64,000 nucleotides of DNA from Taxillus chinensis (Eukaryota; Streptophyta; Magnoliopsida; Santalales; Loranthaceae), in the NCBI GenBank assembly GCA_023512835.1, contig CM042084.1:47415609-47479608 (forward strand), read 5' to 3'. Positions within the stretch are counted from its first letter, which is position 1, and every line of letters begins with the position of its first letter. Positions 54,273 to 64,000 of this stretch are shown here, piece after piece. The notes under the pieces are model-generated. The model ran no database searches, was not told where the DNA came from, and was given only the letters and a program-made list of their open reading frames with translations. The translations under genes were made by a program, and so were the position numbers.

Positions 54273-55637
54273 CTACAGCTGCAACATCGCCAACTGTTCC
54301 ATCAGCTTCCACTCTCTCACGGCCACCTCAGCTTTCCCTTTTCTGCTTAACGCATTAGCCACAACATTACCCTTGCCCGGGGTATAGGCAAGAGTAAAGT
54401 CATAGGTCTGCAAATACTCCATCCATCTCCTCTGCCTCAAATTCAAGTCCTTCTGAGTAAAGATGTACTGAAGGCTCTTGTGATCAGAAAACACTACGAA
54501 CTTCTCCCCCAAAAGGTAATGTTGCCAACTCTTCAAGGCAAAGATGACAGCCGCCAACTCAAGATCATGGGTAGGGTAATTCTACTCATGAGGCTTCAGC
54601 TGCCTCGACCCATAAGCTACTACACTGTGCTCCTGCATAAGCACACACCCCAAACCAACCCTGGACGCATCACAATATACCTCATATGGGATATCCTCCC
54701 AAGGTAACCTCAACATCGGTGCAGTGGTCAAACGGGTTTTGAGAGCCTCAAACGCCTGCTGACACTTGTCAGTCCACTCAAACTTCACTCCCTTCCGGGT
54801 CAGCGCCGTCATAGGAGCCGCCAAATGGGAGAATCCCTCTACAAAACGATGGTAATACCCTGCCAAGCCAAGAAAACTATGAATCTCGAAAACATTGGTT
54901 GGCTGTTCCCACGATGCCACAGCCTCAATCTTGGCTGGGTCAACCCTAACTCCCTCAGCGGATACCACATGGCCAAGGAAGTGAACCTCCTGCATCCAAA
55001 ATTCACATTTGCTAAACTTAGCAAACAACTGCTGGTCCCTCAAGGTTTGCAATGCTGTTGCCAAATGCTCCACATGCTCCCTCTCCGTCTTGGAATATAC
55101 CAAGATATCATCTATAAACACCGCCACGAAAGAATCCAAATATGGAGCAAAGACCTGGTTCATCAAATGCATGAACACTGCTGGTGCATTAATGAGCCCG
55201 AAAGGCATCACTACCCACTCATAGTGCCCATACCTACACCGTAAAGCAGTCTTAGGGATGTTTTCCTCCCTAACCCTCAACGGATGATACCCCGACCGTA
55301 GATCTATCTTGGAAAACCACCGGGCTCCACTTAACTGGTCAAATAGGTCATCTATCCGAGGCAACAGATACTTGTTCTTCACAGTCACCGAAGTTAGCTT
55401 CCTATAGTCGATGCAAAGGCATAGCATGCCATCTGCCTTCTTTGTAAAGAGCATCGGAGCACCCCAAGGTGAGGTACTCAGTCTGATATACCCCTGGTCC
55501 ACCAACTCCTCTATCTGCCACTGAAGCTCCCTTAGCTCGGCTGGCACCATACGATATGCTACTTGCGAGATTGGGCCAGTCCCCGGTACCAACTCAATGG
55601 TGAACTCTACACTCCTCTTAGGAGGTAGACTCCTCAA
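54273..55637 (-). pseudogene. pol: Tek-7 reverse transcriptase and RNase H
   Basis: One phase throughout, broken by TAG at 54582-54584 and 54273-54275, both in place of CAG (Gln). RT blocks are complete: [45 protein letters not shown] (about 55110), the thumb, then RNase H (YCDAS, SDHKSLQ). Apart from stops this is the best preserved Tekay RT in the window. Confidence 0.93.
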
Positions 55638-55639
55638 CT

Positions 55640-57568
55640 GGTCAGGAAAGACAACCTAAAATTGGTCAATGACAGCCGACCACACTCTCTTTTGCACTTT
55701 CCCCTCCTCAGCAAAGGTCAAGGCTGCCAACCTGTGAGTAATGGCACCCCACTGGTCCAACACTGGTCCAGTCTAACTCGCCTCATAGTCCCACTCCCCC
55801 TGCAGGGTGCAAGAGGTCCCTGCAGGTGTCACGAAGGATACACGCCACCGATAACAGTCTATCTTGGCCTGGAAAGCCATAAGCCAATCCATACCCAAGA
55901 TCAGGTCAAAAGTATGCAAGGGCATTACATGCAAGTCAAAACTTAGCTCCACATCTCCTATGGTTAACACACAGTCATGGCAAACACACCGCACCTCAAT
56001 CATACCTCCCATCGCAGACTCCACTACTAGGGGTCTCTCTGCCTCAACACAGGTTAACCCCAATCCCTCAATCAGGAGTTCAGCGACAAACGAGCAAGAT
56101 GCACCCGTATCAAAAAGTGCAGAAACAAGCGTAAGAGAGATTAAGAGGGTACCTCTAACCACCGATGGTCCTGCCCCACCCTCCGCTGGTGGAGGTGGTA
56201 GCTCAGCCTCCTCCTGGTACGTCGCCTCCACCGCAAACACCCTCCCTTGGCCCGTGCCACTGGTCGGCTCACTCATTGGGCACTTCCTGCCAAGGTTGCC
56301 TCCAGCTTCAGTCTGCTGCCGCTTCGGCCTCACCTGGGGTCGGGTCTGGTTCTATCTGGCCTGACTAGCCTGCGACTGACGAGCTAGTCTCTCTGCTGGT
56401 GCACGAAAATTGGCATCACTCCTCGTGCTGGATGCCATGCCTCCAACTCCCCTGTTGCCACTCCGGCAAACCCGGCTCAGATGGCCCTCTCATCCACAAC
56501 TATTGCATTTTTAGTCTTTCTTTGGACACTCCCTCCTGAAGTGGCCTTGCTCCCCACAGCAATGGCAACCGCTGGGGAGACCTCTTGCTGGACCTCCCTG
56601 TCTGCTACCGCCAAAGCTAGACCTCCCTGGGTGTACCGATGTCTGTCCCCTGTTGCGGAAGGAACTGTGTCTCTCTCTTCGGTCTTGGGCCTCTTGGGCC
56701 CCGAATCACGATCAAGCGCACTCTGCAACTGGTGACCCGGATGAGCCTGCCTCCCATCATCCAGCTCTCTCTCAGCTATACGGGTCGTCTCCATAACCTT
56801 AGTACAGGTCTTCAAACGCAAAATTGCCACCCTCTGCCTAAGAGCCGGCCTGAGACCCAAGGTGAACTTGTAGGCCTTCAGGTGCTCCTACGCCACGGTC
56901 TCAGGAGCAAACCTACGCAAGCTCCGGAACTCTCGCTTATACTCAGGTACCGTCCTTGATCCCTGCCTCAAGCTGCCAAACTCCTCCCTCTTCTACCATC
57001 TCAAGGACTCCGGGAAGAACTTGTCATGGAAGAGCTGCAAGAACTCCTCCCATAGCATGAACTGCACCGCACGGCTCCCCGCGACACTCAACCACCACTC
57101 CAGAGCATTCCCCTCTAGCTGCCGAATGGCCAGTCTCACCTTATCCTCCTCCCAGGGTAGGAGAAAGGAAAACACATGCTCGATCTGTCTTAACCACTGC
57201 TCAGCTATCACTGGATCCCCTTCTCCCTTGAACCTTGGAGGTTGTTCCTTTTGAAACCTCCTCACAACATCATCTTCTGCACGAATCTGTTGTATGGGCG
57301 CCCAGCGACCTCTCACGCTCACGAGGTAACTCCCCCACTAGTGGTGGCGTTGGTGGTGGCACCACCTGCTGTGCCGCCATCTCATGGCGCACCTCCTCCC
57401 AAACTTCTTGCCGGATACCTTCCCTCAGACTTCTAGTCGGATGCCCTCTCACAGCTGCGCCAGCAACAACGCATGTCCTCCAGCAGACTGCCCCGCACCC
57501 GGACCCTCATGGGCAGATGACTCATCAGCCACTGCCCCGGACGCACGTGTCACTCTCCTCAGTGGCAT
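55640..57568 (-). pseudogene. gag: Tek-7 gag and protease
   Basis: Gag starts at 57568 (MPLRRVT). The capsid frame 57322-56993 ends in a TAG (CAG in Tek-6); downstream blocks continue at 56860-56477, with a TGA in the second knuckle (56490-56492). The protease frame from 56333 has LFDTGASCSFVAELL (Asp about 56109-56111) and LILGMDWLMAFQAKIDCY, followed by TAG at 55773-55775 and 55656-55658. Several small frameshifts lie in gag. Confidence 0.88.
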
Positions 57569-58053
57569 TCTTACTGCCCCGGAAGCTGACCTCTTGATTG
57601 TGGCGCACAAGAACAAACAATGGGCCCAACATCTTTATCTACGTGCTGGACAAGAGTTAAGGCAAAATGTCTTGTACGACATATGATGATGTCACGTGCC
57701 ATGTCACGTGCAGGCCCAATTTGCCCCAAATTTTTGGGTAGGTGTCCATGCTGCTCTGAAGATGAAAAGCTTCTTCTGGAAAGTATTGGTTTGAAGTCTC
57801 TTTGAAGCACTTTTGGGCCTTAATTGGTCATTGCTAAAGGGTATGGCCCTTAAAAACAAGTTCCAAAAGCCTGCAAAGGGGTTAGTGATAGCACAAAAAG
57901 ATTCCCTGCACCAGGGTGAGCTTACAAACACAATTATTAACATAAAATAAAACGTTGGGTTGCCTCCGAACAAGTGCTTTATTTAATGTCTGTAGCTAGA
58001 CTTTTGCAGTGTGATCCTTAGCGTGCAAAGAAGAGGGAATCAACAATTTCCCT
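57569..58053 (-). other. Tek-7/Ath-1 junction and Ath-1 3' untranslated region
   Basis: Tek-7 similarity ends near 57580, about 12 bases upstream of gag. From there to 58053 the sequence is the tail of Ath-1, including CGTTGGGTTGCCTCCGAAC (57952-57970). Neither the Tek-7 5' LTR nor the Ath-1 3' LTR is present, so material was lost. No gene here. Confidence 0.65.
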
Positions 58054-59115
58054 CTAGGCTGGGTCATAATATGGTTTCAGTCTATTGCCATTGACCCAAA
58101 ATTTGTTGCCATCTCCAGCTTGAAGCTTAAAGCTCCCATATGGCTTTGTGTCAGTTATTATAAAAGGCCCCATCCATTTGGACCTTAACTTTCCAGGGAA
58201 TAGCTTTAACCTAGTGTTGAATAAAAGCACTTTCTGTCTTAAGTTCAAAGGTTCACTTGAGAGTTGCTTATCATGCCATCTTTTAGTTTTTTCTTTATAA
58301 ATTTTGGCACTTTCATAAGCTTCCATTCTAAATTCATCCAACTCCATGAGTTGGGTCAATCTCAGCTCCTTGGTCTCATGAGGATCAAAGTTCAATTTCC
58401 TCAAGGCCCATTGAGCCTTGTGTTCTAATTCCACTGGCAAGTGACATGCCTTCCCATAGATTATTCTGTAGGGTGACATCCCAATGGAGGTTTTATAGGC
58501 AGTCCTATAGGCCCACAAGGCTTCATCAAGCCTTTGAGACCAATCTTTCCTATTCCCTCCAACAGTTTTCTCTAAAATGGTCTTGATTTCTCTGTTGGAC
58601 ACCTCATCTTGTCCATTAGCTTGTGGGTGGTAAGCTAAGGACCTCCTATGGTTCACCCCATACTTTATCAGTAACTTATCAAACAACTTGTTGCAAAAGT
58701 GACTCCCCTCATCACTAATTATAGCCCTTGGTGTCCCAAAGCGACTAAAGATATTCGTTGCAAGGAATTTAGTCACCACCGTCGCGTCATTGACTTTTAT
58801 TGGTATTGCCTCCACCCATTTAGACACATAATCTACAGCCAATAAAATGTATGAGTAACCATCAGAAATGGGGAATGGCCCCATGAAATCTATGCCCCAT
58901 ATGTCAAAAATTTCAACTAGAAGAATACCAGTCAAGGGCATCTCATTCTCTCTGGATAAACCACCACCTACCCTTTGGCATCTATCACAGGTATTAATGT
59001 AAGTGTAGGTGTCCCTAACCATTGTGGGCCAATAAAACCCACATTGCATGATCTTGGCGACCGTTCTTTGAACTCCAAAGTGGCCCCCATAATCAGAAGC
59101 ATGGCATTGATGCAC
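58054..59115 (-). pseudogene. pol: Ath-1 integrase
   Basis: A 353-aa uninterrupted frame: the zinc-finger end (CDRCQRVGG), core acids in [19 protein letters not shown] and [15 protein letters not shown], and the C-terminal DNA-binding part ([19 protein letters not shown]). It is the most intact coding segment of Ath-1. The RT frame joins upstream in the same phase from 59724. Confidence 0.93.
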
Positions 59116-59169
59116 TATATCATTAATCTCCTCATTGGGGACACACCGTCTAACAATTTTATCAGCGCA

Positions 59170-60809
59170 TCATCGGTAAAGAATGGGATCATCCCAAATA
59201 TATCTCTGAGCATTAGAGATAAACCTTTTCCTTTGGTGATAATCAAACACCTTAGGTATAAATCCAGTGGCCAAGTAGTTTGCTATGTCAGCAAACCAAG
59301 GATGCTGGCCCACCTCAAGCACCTTCTTATCCGGAAAGTCATCTATTATGGGTAGAGACTTTGGTGCATTCACCACACGGGAGAGGTGATCAGCCACAGT
59401 ATTCAGGGCGCCCTTCATGTCTCTAATTCCTAAATCAAACTCTTGTAGAAGGAGAACCCATCTAAGCAATCGCGGCTTAGCTTCCTTTTTGTCAAACAAA
59501 TATTTAAGGGCTGCATGGTTAGTAAAGACAACCACCTTGGACCCAAAAAGGTAGGGCCTAAATTTGTTACAACCGTAGACCACTACCAGCAGCTCCTTCT
59601 CCATGGTGGTGTAGTTTTGTTGGGCTTCATCAAGGGTTTTACTAGCATAGTAAATGACCCTAAACACCTTATCTCTTATTTGCTCTAAGACTACCCCTAT
59701 TGCATAATCACTTGCGTCACACATTAGCTCGAAAGGCTGTTCCCAGTGCCAGGTATGACTATCACGGTGCGGTGACTAGCTTATCCTTGAGGACATTAAA
59801 AGCTTTTAAATAATTCTCATCGAAACTCAAAGCTTGTGTCCTTCTCTAAAAGCCTGCTCAGGGGTTTTGCAATTTTAGAGAAGTCCTTGATGAATCTTCT
59901 GTGAAATCCAGTATGGCCAAGGAAGCTTCTCACCCCTTGTTCATTTGTTGGAGGTGGCAAAGTTTCAATAGTGGAGAATTTTGCCTTGTCCACCTCCAAG
60001 CCTTGTGAGGACACCTTATGCCCTAGAACTATCCCCTCAATCACCATAAAATGACATTTCTCCCAGTTGAAGACTAGTTCTTTCTCCTCACATCTTTCCA
60101 AGACCACATCTAAATTTCTCAAACACTGTTGCTACGAGGATCCAAACACCGAAAAGTCATCCATGAAAACCTCCATGATTTCCTCCACCAAACCTTGAAA
60201 TATAGGCATCATGCACCTCTGAAATGTGGCAGGTGCATTACATAACCCGAATGGCATCCTTCTAAAGGCAAAGGTGTCGAAGGGGCACGTGAAAGTGGTC
60301 TTTTCTTGGTCATCGGGCTTAACCATTATCTAATTATACCCGGAGTATCCATCTAGGAAGCAGTAATGACTATACCCAGCTAGCCTATCCAACATCTGGT
60401 CAATGAAAGGAAGGGGAAAGTGATCCTTCCTAGTGGCCTTATTCAGCTTCCAATAGTCAACACACACTCTCCATCCAGTCACAGTCCTAGACGGAATTAG
60501 TTCATTCTTTTCGTTTTTAATTACAGTCATGCCTCCCTTCTTTGGCACGCAATGCAAAGGACTTACCCATTCACTATCCGAAATAGCATAGATTATACCC
60601 GCAGTTTTCCATTTAAGAATCTCTTTTCTTACTACTTCTTTCATGGCAGGGTTTAATCTTCTTTGTCTTTCTACTGTGGGTTTGTATCCATTATTTATTA
60701 GAATTTTGTGCATACAAATCCCTAGACTTATACCTCTAATGTCTTCAATGGTCCACCCGAGGGCCTTTTTGTGTTTCCTAAGGATTTCTAACAGTTGAGC
60801 ACACTCCAC
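59170..60809 (-). pseudogene. pol: Ath-1 reverse transcriptase and RNase H
   Basis: RT runs from 60809 (GWRVCVDYWKLNKATRKDHF, HFPLPFIDQMLDRLAG) to the catalytic block FMDDFSVFGSS (about 60132-60164). TAG stops lie at 60330-60332 (SGYN then stop, CAG in relatives) and 60132-60134. The thumb (GIVLGHKVSSQGLEVDKAKF) is at 60122-59817. After a frameshift, RNase H is at 59724-59170 ([37 protein letters not shown]). Wording fits the Athila branch. Confidence 0.92.
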
Positions 60810-61785
60810 ATCATTTAAATTAGCAGCAACAATAACAGGGAAATTATTTGTGGAGTCTAAGAACTCATACCTTAGGTGTCCAGGCAGCTCCTTCAGTTCT
60901 GGACTTGGAGTTGTGTCCTCTTCCTTCTCCTCCTATTCTTGCTCTAGCGGGCTTGATGTTTGCTCATTCTCCTCAGCTATCAAGTCCATTTCCTCATCTT
61001 GTTGAGCTTCTGCAAGCTGGAGCACTCCATCACTTTCTGTGTTCGTTCCTTCTCCCAAGAATTCTTCCACTAAGTCCTCAAAGTTTTCAACCCAAAGGCA
61101 GTCCTCCTCCCCTGGTCCTTGTAAAGCCTTCCCCATGTGGAAGACTAGGGTATCTTCATTAATTCAAAAGGTCAGCTGCCCTTGAGCCACATCTATCAGT
61201 GCACACCCTGTTCTGAGAAACGGTCTTCCTAGGAGGAGCAAGACTCCTCTATCTTCTTCCATTTCCAAAACCACAAAGTCTGTTGGAAAAATGAAGGAGC
61301 CCACCTTTACTAACACATCTTCAATAATCCCTTCAGGTCTTCCACTGGAGCAGTCCGCAAACTGCAATGATTTGGAAGTGGGCTTCATTCCCTTGAGCCC
61401 AAGTTGCTTGTACAAGAAAAATGAGATTAAGTTGATGCTGGCCATAGAGGGCCTGCTGCTGTGGTGCATCTCCTATCACACAAGGGAGATTGAAGCTGCC
61501 CGGATCTTTATGCTTAATGGGCAAATTTCTCTGAATAATACTACTCACCTCATTAGTGACAGCAACCATCTCGTGGTTCTCGTACTTTCTTTTCTTCATC
61601 ACAAAATCTTTTATATATTTCCTATACCTGGGCTTCTGCTCCAAAGCTTCCAAGAATGGGATATTAATCTCTAACCGCTTGAACATATTTAGGAAACGCT
61701 CATACTCTTCCTCACCCCTTTGGTTCCTCATCCATTGAGGAAATGGCATAGTGGGCCTCCTCTCCTTTGGCCTTTGTTCATTCAC
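60810..61785 (-). pseudogene. pol: Ath-1 protease region
   Basis: 61785-61333 reads the segment before the protease (KRLEINIPFLEALEQKPRY, KDFVMKKRKY). The expected DLGASIN active site is damaged: a few bases are missing near 61450, so the catalytic Asp is lost and the frame changes to 61469-61164 (MASINLI, GIIEDVLVKVGSFIFPTDF, LLLGRPFLRTG). TGA at 61164-61166 (CGA change) and TAG near 60933 precede an acidic linker to RT. Confidence 0.85.
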
Positions 61786-62672
61786 TTCTTTCCCGGTAGG
61801 TTGAGTTCCGACTTGTATTTTTTTGGTTGCTGATCATGCTCAGCCACCAACTCCTCCTCTGTATCTACTTTCTTTTTCCCATTTTCAGCCATTAAGGGCT
61901 GGCTCTGTTCACCTTGATTAGTTCTCTTCTTGGGCTCCTCTGCTTCCTTCAAGCCTTTGCCACTTCTTAAGGTTATGGCCTTACTGCTTTCCTTCGGATT
62001 CACTTCAGTGTCACTTGGAAGGAATTAGATGACACCCCTTGATTGGCATTCTAGGCCATGCTTACCAATAACTTTTCCATGTTCTTTAGGGAAGCCTCCA
62101 GGCTGCCCACTTTTTCTTTTAAATCTCCCACCTCCTTCTTGGTTGCTTCATCCTCAGCTGGACAATGATGTGGATGATACTGCTGCTGTGGAGGAGTCTC
62201 AAACTGTTACGGAGCTTGAGTGCTGGGCTACTCTTGAAGGAAGTTATCAGTGGCATAGGGATTTTGCCTCATCCCTGGTGGTATATACTTATAAGGCACT
62301 AAGATCTCGCGCCCTCTATTTTGAGTTTTTTGAAAACCCTGTTGTTGTTGTTATTGGTTATTGTACCCTGAGCTTTGTGGTTGATAGCTGTTGCTTTGCT
62401 GTTGTGGGTAATGGGGTTGCTTCTGATACATTCCCTTGCCTCCGACAAAATTGGTTTCTCCTGCTCCACTCCAGCCTTGGTCCTGTGCTTGTGGGATAGG
62501 TTGTTGTGGTTCTCCAACCTTCAGTGCCAAAACCTCCATGCTCTTGGCCAAAGCACGGATTTGTTCTTGCATATCATTGGAAGAATTATCTACCGTGGCT
62601 GCCTTCTCCTTTGGCCTTGAAACCCTTACGTTAGACCATTGCTAGTCGGCTAGTGACGATCTCTCAAGTAGA
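61786..62672 (-). pseudogene. gag: Ath-1 gag C-terminal region
   Basis: Low-complexity Gln/Asn/Pro-rich sequence (62351-62572: EQIRALAKSMEVLALKVGEP, then QQPIPQAQDQ) and a charged stretch (61782-62003: ESSKAITLRSGKGLKEAEEP, the LRSGK motif usual before Athila/Tat proteases). Frameshifts separate it from gag proper. Confidence 0.75.
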
Positions 62673-63359
62673 TCAGCTCATCGCATCAGGTTCTAAGTTC
62701 ATTAAGCATCCTCTAGCAGCTGCATTGACTTTATCTTGCGAATGAGACTGCAAACCTGTGTAAAAGGACTCAATCTGAATCCATTGAGGTCGTTCATGTT
62801 CTGGGCACCTTCGTACTAAATCCTTAAACCTCTTCCATGCCTCATGGAGAGTTTCCATTTCATCCTGCCTGGACTGGCTAATTTCACCTCTGAGTTGTAT
62901 CACCTTGGAAGGAGGGAAGTACTTGGACATGAATTTGTTTTGCATCTCTTCCCAAGTCGAAATGGATCCAGCCGGCAGGCTATTGAACCAACCAAGAGCT
63001 CTATCCCTCAATGAGAAAGAAAAGAGCCTTAGTTTTATTGCTTCGTCTGATACGTTGTTGATCTTGATGGTATCGCACATCTGGTAAAATCTTATCAAGT
63101 GTTGATGAGGATTATCTACGCCTGTGCCTCCAATGGCATTGTTGCTAACCATGTTGATCAGAGCAGGTTTTAATTCGAAACTATTCGCCTGGACTCTTGT
63201 TTGTCGGATTCTAGAGTAGTGGTCCGACATAGTGGGTCTGGTGTAGTCCAAAAAAGTGCGGGGCGCGCAACGGTTACCCTCATCAGGATGTTGTCCATTG
63301 AAGTTTGCCCCTTGCTGCTGTCCACCCCCTTCAGGTCTGTTTTCAGCCTTCAAGTCCAA
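62673..63359 (-). pseudogene. gag: Ath-1 gag
   Basis: A 228-aa frame with the Athila/Ty3 capsid signature: FELKPALINMVSNNAIGG, DNPHQHLIRFYQMCDTIKIN, LRLFSFSLRDRALGWFNSLP, WEEMQNKFMSKYFPPSK. It ends at a TGA after NLEPDAMS, where relatives continue. The N-terminal start is uncertain because the frame may open further upstream. Confidence 0.9.
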
Positions 63360-63702
63360 AATTGTATCTACTAGACCCTGAAGAGCGTCTTCAGCCTCTC
63401 TAACTATGCCCCTAGCTGGCCCACGACGTCTTCTAAGAATCCGTTCAAGTTCTGGATTATATGGAACAAGGTCTCAGCGTCGCAAACACAGCTGGAATTT
63501 CGTCTAACACCTGCTATGCGCTGCTCCGAATATTATCAATCACCTAGTGGGCGCTCCTGAAAAACACCAAGAACACACCTTAGCAGCTCCGACCAATACC
63601 AAGCAGTTGATAAACACAGAGAATAACACAGAATTTACTTGCTAAAATCATAATTCAAACAAGTTCAATCAATGTTAATAACAAAATCAGTAGACCGTTG
63701 AA
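63360..63702 (-). other. Ath-1 leader
   Basis: Between primer site and the gag frame. The part near gag (63360-63540) may be coding in a shifted frame; nothing else is supported. Confidence 0.6.
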
Positions 63703-63720
63703 TCCCCGGCAACGGCACCA
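63703..63720 (-). promoter_or_regulatory. Ath-1 primer binding site
   Basis: Minus strand TGGTGCCGTTGCCGGGGA, one change from the tRNA-Asp-type site of Athila elements (recalled). Confidence 0.85.
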
Positions 63721-63723
63721 ATT

Positions 63724-64000
63724 TGATAAACAGAAATTCGGCTTCACTGCAATAGTGCAACTATTGTCGTTTAGTCCTGTTCTTCAAACGATAATTTAAA
63801 TTCCCTTATTGTTACTTCTTAATATAGCAGCAAGTAGGGGGTCGAACCACAAGGATTAACCAGGTTTCCTGACTTTTTATCAAATCACTAATTTACTTTA
63901 AGTCCTATAAAATGTTTTAGCAGACAATTTTAGAATTTTACAAACAGTGAACTAATTTTTATGATTTTTTGAATATTAAAGCTGTAGAAATTAAAGTTTG
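63724..64000 (-). repeat. Ath-1 5' LTR, inner end
   Basis: The LTR begins three bases from the primer site (TGATAAACAG on the plus strand) and runs off the window. No second edge is visible. Confidence 0.7.

Noticed and set aside
57384..57810. Possible host exon at the Tek-7/Ath-1 boundary
   Set aside because: Frames on both strands cross the element junction and have no recognisable domain or splice context.

Overview
This window is plant nuclear DNA made almost entirely of nested LTR retrotransposons. I found no host gene, tRNA, rRNA or CRISPR array. Chromovirus (Tekay/Del-type Ty3/gypsy) pol with a C-terminal chromodomain, Ty1/copia SIRE-type and Tork/TAR-like elements, a Tat-type LTR and an Athila-type element together point to a repeat-rich (probably eudicot) heterochromatic region. 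I name the elements Tek-1 to Tek-7 (Tekay-type), Sire-1, Cop-1, Tat-1 and Ath-1. Family names come from recognising motifs by eye, not from a search.

Layout, left to right. Tek-1 (minus, 1-2848; gag fragment, leader, LTR) sits in the gag/protease region of Tek-2 (plus, 2849-8619; pol remnant and 3' LTR). Tek-2 interrupts the 3' ORF of Sire-1 (minus, 8620-18763; 3' ORF, spacer, pol, gag, 5' LTR). Sire-1 splits the 5' LTR of Tek-3 (plus, 18764-26724). Tek-3 also carries Tek-4, a solo LTR (20085-21800) flanked by the duplication ATACA. Tek-3 lies in the leader of Tat-1 (minus). The Tat-1 LTR (27170-27295 and 36618-38984) is split by the complete Cop-1 (minus, 27296-36617, duplication GTTTA). Tat-1 abuts and probably interrupts the 5' LTR of Tek-5. 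That LTR is interrupted again by the complete Tek-6 (plus, 39248-48304, duplication AGACA) and resumes at 48305. Tek-5 gag and protease run to 50748, where Tek-7 (minus, 50749-about 57580) begins. Tek-7 has lost its 5' end at a junction with Ath-1 (minus, about 57581-64000). The deepest stack is six levels: Tek-5, Tat-1, Tek-3, Sire-1, Tek-2, Tek-1.

All coding regions are broken. Tek-3, Tek-7 and Ath-1 keep long single frames whose stops mostly look like C-to-T changes (CAG to TAG, CGA to TGA), as expected from deamination of methylated cytosine. Tek-6 instead carries many small indels although its two LTRs are about 98% alike. Cop-1 is the youngest complete element by LTR similarity (about 1% different by eye).

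The most interesting signal is in the Tekay LTRs. They share a layered control region: two ACGT-core dyads about 100 bp apart, two 22-bp ACGT near-palindromes just before a TATA box, a telobox-like motif, a GA tract, and then a conserved GT...AG pair that looks like an intron of about 765-905 nt inside the LTR, with tandem repeats within it. The dyad arms differ between subfamilies but both arms change together. One subfamily (Tek-3) carries the dyad module inverted and downstream of the TATA box.
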